NCBI GenBank assembly: GCA_900752815.1
Contig: CAADWS010000160.1
Span: forward strand, 1-16,492
DNA: 16,492 bases
From: Bacteroidaceae bacterium
GTDB taxonomy: Bacteria; Bacteroidota; Bacteroidia; Bacteroidales; Bacteroidaceae
Direction: 5' to 3'
Part shown: positions 14,490-16,492 of the stretch, piece after piece
Position numbering within the stretch: the stretch's first letter is position 1
How the letters are laid out: each line of letters begins with the position of its first letter
Program-made: the position numbers and the translations under genes
Notes under the pieces: model-generated
Databases searched by the model: none
Seen by the model: the letters and a program-made list of their open reading frames with translations, nothing else
Told to the model about the DNA's origin: nothing

Positions 14490-14515
14490 TTTAACGAAAG
14501 TACTGACTGTTTTTC
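14449..14515. repeat. 21-bp-period repeat block, locus 2 (three copies)
   Basis: Copy A (14452-14468, ACAGTCGGTAGTTTAGA) is in the forward orientation with two changes from the core. Copies B (14473-14489, exact) and C (14494-14510, two changes) are inverted and spaced exactly 21 bases apart. This is the same unit as at 351-437. A possible further degenerate copy is AATCGGTACTTTCGG at 14288-14302. The rest of 14209-14585 holds no gene that I can support. Confidence 0.9.
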
Positions 14516-14585
14516 TCCCGAATTTCCGGCCGCATTTTTACCGCTCCGCCGCAGATTCCACCCGCGGACGGCACACGGAAAAACG

Positions 14586-16340
14586 TCAAGGCTTGCGCGA
14601 GAAGCGGTAGAAGGATACGGGCTTACGGTCGTCGCAACTGCGCCGCTCGCTCTGGAAGATGAGTTCGGTGGCCAGTTGAGGATATTCCTCCACAAAGGTT
14701 TCGATGGACTTGCCGCTCACAATCAGGTAGCCGCTTTCGGGCAACACGGGAGCCTTGTCAATGGGGATGACGCGGTCGTCCAGATAGAAATTGATGGTGA
14801 AGGGATGCATGCGGTTGGCCTCCACATATTCGGAACGGTAGGAATAGAGCGTGCCTTCGGGCACCAGAGCATCAATCTGCTCGGCCAGCGCCTTGTCGCT
14901 CTTCGTGTTGAGCACACAGGGCTGGTAGAAACCGTCGAGCGCCAGGAAAACGGCAAAGACGATGGCCACGCCGCGATAGGGCAACTGACGCCCGGCCGGC
15001 ACGGACAAGGGCCACGACGGCCTTGCCCAATGGAAAAGAGCCACCGCCACCGGCAGCAGGATGGCCACCCACTGCAGCAGTCCCAGCGGCGCCGTATGGA
15101 GCGCATGCAGGAAGGCAGCATTCTCGGCGGCATGCTTGCCCGAGAAGATGTCCTCGCTCACCCACCCCAGACGCACGGCCAGGAACACGGCAAACAGCAA
15201 CACGGCCGCGCCGGCCATGATGTGGGAAAAGACGCGAAGGACTACGGCATGGCGACTGCGCAGCCACAGCAGAAATTCGGCCAGGAACATGGCCAGGAAG
15301 GGGTAAACCGGCAACAGATAGACACTGCGCTTGCTGGCCGGTATGCAGTAGAACACGAAGATGACGAGAAAACTCAGCAGCGAATAGAGCCGCACATCGT
15401 CCATCTCGCGATAGGTGCGCAACTGGAAGGCACGGCGCAGCGACGGCCAGCGGAACAGACGCTTCAGCGCACCGGCGCAGAACGGCAGGGCCAGCAGCAC
15501 CAGCAGCGTATAGGGGGCAAAGCCGGCCACTATCGTCACCACGTTATAATACCAGGGATTGATGTGCGAGGCATAGGACATGTCGCCCGTGAAGCGGAGC
15601 ACGTTTTCCTCATAAATCAGCTGGAGGAAACGCTCACCGCCATGCGGTTCAAGATATGCCGCATAATACCAGGCAAACAGCGGCAGCAGGGCCGCTACGG
15701 CCAGCAGGGCGAAGCGCCACAGCAGGAAAAAGAAGTTGTAACCGCGCAACAGCAGATAGACACCGGCCACGCCGCAGGGCAGAATGACTCCCACAGGTCC
15801 CTTGGTGAGGGCTGCTCCGGCCATCAGCGCCCAGGCCAGCCAGGGAATGCCCTTCAGGCCCCGCTCGGTCCAGCGGTAGAGCGCATAGAGCGCCAGCACG
15901 ACGAGGGCGGACAGCAGCATGTCGACCCGGCAGGCATAAGCGGCGCGGTGCACCTCAAAGCAGGTGAGCGTGAGCAGCCCCATGAGCAGGGCCACCTCCA
16001 CATTGCGCCGCCGCGCGTAGAACACGAAGCCGCCCAGTATCATCACCCAGACGGCAAGGGCCGACGGCAGACGGGACGTGTACTCGCTGACTCCGCCGGC
16101 CAGCGATGAGAATGCGGCCACGCACCAGTGGAGGAGAGGCGGCTTGAAGGCGATTTCGTCACCGTTGTTGACGGGCAGCACCCAGTTGCCGTGCTCCAGC
16201 ATGGAATAGGCCACGATGGCCTCGCGGGGTTCGCCGCGGGTGTTGAAGAGCGTATCGCCCAGAAAGACAAAGAGGGAAAGGCCGCACAGCAGGGCCAGCA
16301 ACAGCAATGTCTGCTTCTCTGATTTCTGTAACATATTCAT
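14586..16340 (-). CDS. GT-C family glycosyltransferase (family 39/83, ArnT/PMT-like)
   Basis: This 584-residue integral membrane protein has about a dozen hydrophobic segments and a soluble C-terminal part from about residue 470. Early motifs match polyprenyl-phosphate-sugar-dependent transferases: RGEPREA at 35-41 (the acidic catalytic loop, Glu37 and Glu40) and KPPLLHW at 66-72. Another conserved region is PASKRSVYLLPVYPF. Such enzymes move a sugar from an undecaprenyl-phosphate carrier to lipid A, protein or polysaccharide on the periplasmic face; the donor and acceptor here are unknown. ATG 16340 is chosen; an in-frame Met three codons in (16334) is an alternative. It follows the partial gene to its right by 33 bases, so the two probably share an operon. 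Confidence 0.88.
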   Translation of the reverse strand: MNMLQKSEKQTLLLLALLCGLSLFVFLGDTLFNTRGEPREAIVAYSMLEHGNWVLPVNNGDEIAFKPPLLHWCVAAFSSLAGGVSEYTSRLPSALAVWVMILGGFVFYARRRNVEVALLMGLLTLTCFEVHRAAYACRVDMLLSALVVLALYALYRWTERGLKGIPWLAWALMAGAALTKGPVGVILPCGVAGVYLLLRGYNFFFLLWRFALLAVAALLPLFAWYYAAYLEPHGGERFLQLIYEENVLRFTGDMSYASHINPWYYNVVTIVAGFAPYTLLVLLALPFCAGALKRLFRWPSLRRAFQLRTYREMDDVRLYSLLSFLVIFVFYCIPASKRSVYLLPVYPFLAMFLAEFLLWLRSRHAVVLRVFSHIMAGAAVLLFAVFLAVRLGWVSEDIFSGKHAAENAAFLHALHTAPLGLLQWVAILLPVAVALFHWARPSWPLSVPAGRQLPYRGVAIVFAVFLALDGFYQPCVLNTKSDKALAEQIDALVPEGTLYSYRSEYVEANRMHPFTINFYLDDRVIPIDKAPVLPESGYLIVSGKSIETFVEEYPQLATELIFQSERRSCDDRKPVSFYRFSRKP

Positions 16341-16373
16341 GCGTTTGATAAGGGCGGGAAGAAGGCCGCCATC

Positions 16374-16492
16374 CTATGATTTTTCCTTATTGTAGCCGGC
16401 CATGAGACGCTCGCAGGCCGCTGCGTCAAACCCGCGTGCCGCGGCATATTCCTGCGCCATGATGCGGCGCATCGCGTCGGTGGCCGGCAGCC
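16374..16492 (-). CDS. C-terminal end of an unidentified protein (cut by the window edge)
   Basis: Reading in from the right edge, 38 codons (first full codon at 16490) end at TAG 16376-16374. The residues run LPATDAMRRIMAQEYAAARG and then FDAAACERLMAGYNKEKS. Codon use and composition match the neighbours, and the spacing of 33 bases to the glycosyltransferase start supports an operon. I do not recognise the family from this tail. Confidence 0.7.
   Translation of the reverse strand, partial: LPATDAMRRIMAQEYAAARGFDAAACERLMAGYNKEKS

Noticed and set aside
14676..16109. 477-residue + strand open frame rich in Gln and His
   Set aside because: Antisense to the glycosyltransferase; the Gln/His bias reflects the complement of Leu-rich membrane coding sequence.

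Overview
This window looks like a chromosomal segment of a GC-rich member of the Bacteroidales. The gene families point there: a TTGGCD-style CoA-transferase next to a GH3-family enzyme, a GGPxDETPP-type Ig-like lipoprotein with a DUF3108 partner, an OmpH–MurI pair, and a secreted aminopeptidase C. Two intergenic sites match the Bacteroidetes promoter pattern (TTTG, about 20 bases, TAnnTTTG), and most genes lack a strong Shine-Dalgarno sequence. I do not assign a genus. No rRNA, tRNA, CRISPR array or complete insertion sequence is visible.

Layout. Bases 1-654 are mostly non-coding: an AT-rich left edge with an imperfect palindrome, a block of 21-base repeats (351-437), and a good promoter (504-536). 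Six genes follow on the + strand: acetyl-CoA hydrolase/CoA-transferase, GH3-family adenylating enzyme, Ig-like lipoprotein, DUF3108 exported protein, then (after a hairpin terminator) erythronate-4-phosphate dehydrogenase PdxB and an AraC-type regulator. A convergent intergenic region (8770-9238) holds several hairpins and a promoter immediately followed by a terminator, which could make a very short RNA. The rest is on the - strand. Reading leftwards from the right edge there is the tail of an unidentified protein, a GT-C family glycosyltransferase, a second block of the same 21-base repeat, and then a compact cluster: OmpH/Skp-like chaperone, glutamate racemase, an extended short-chain dehydrogenase, a PAP2 membrane enzyme and a secreted C1 peptidase.

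How the genes fit together. The - strand cluster is largely about the cell envelope: peptidoglycan precursor (D-glutamate), outer-membrane protein chaperoning, and a reductase/PAP2 pair that may act on lipids. Its genes overlap or sit close together and look like one operon. The + strand genes join CoA/acyl metabolism (CoA-transferase, GH3) with two exported proteins of unknown function, followed by vitamin B6 synthesis. The most unusual signals are the 21-base repeat family found at two intergenic sites 14 kb apart, with an exact 21-base period and mixed orientation, and the promoter-hairpin-T-tract unit at 9033-9115.
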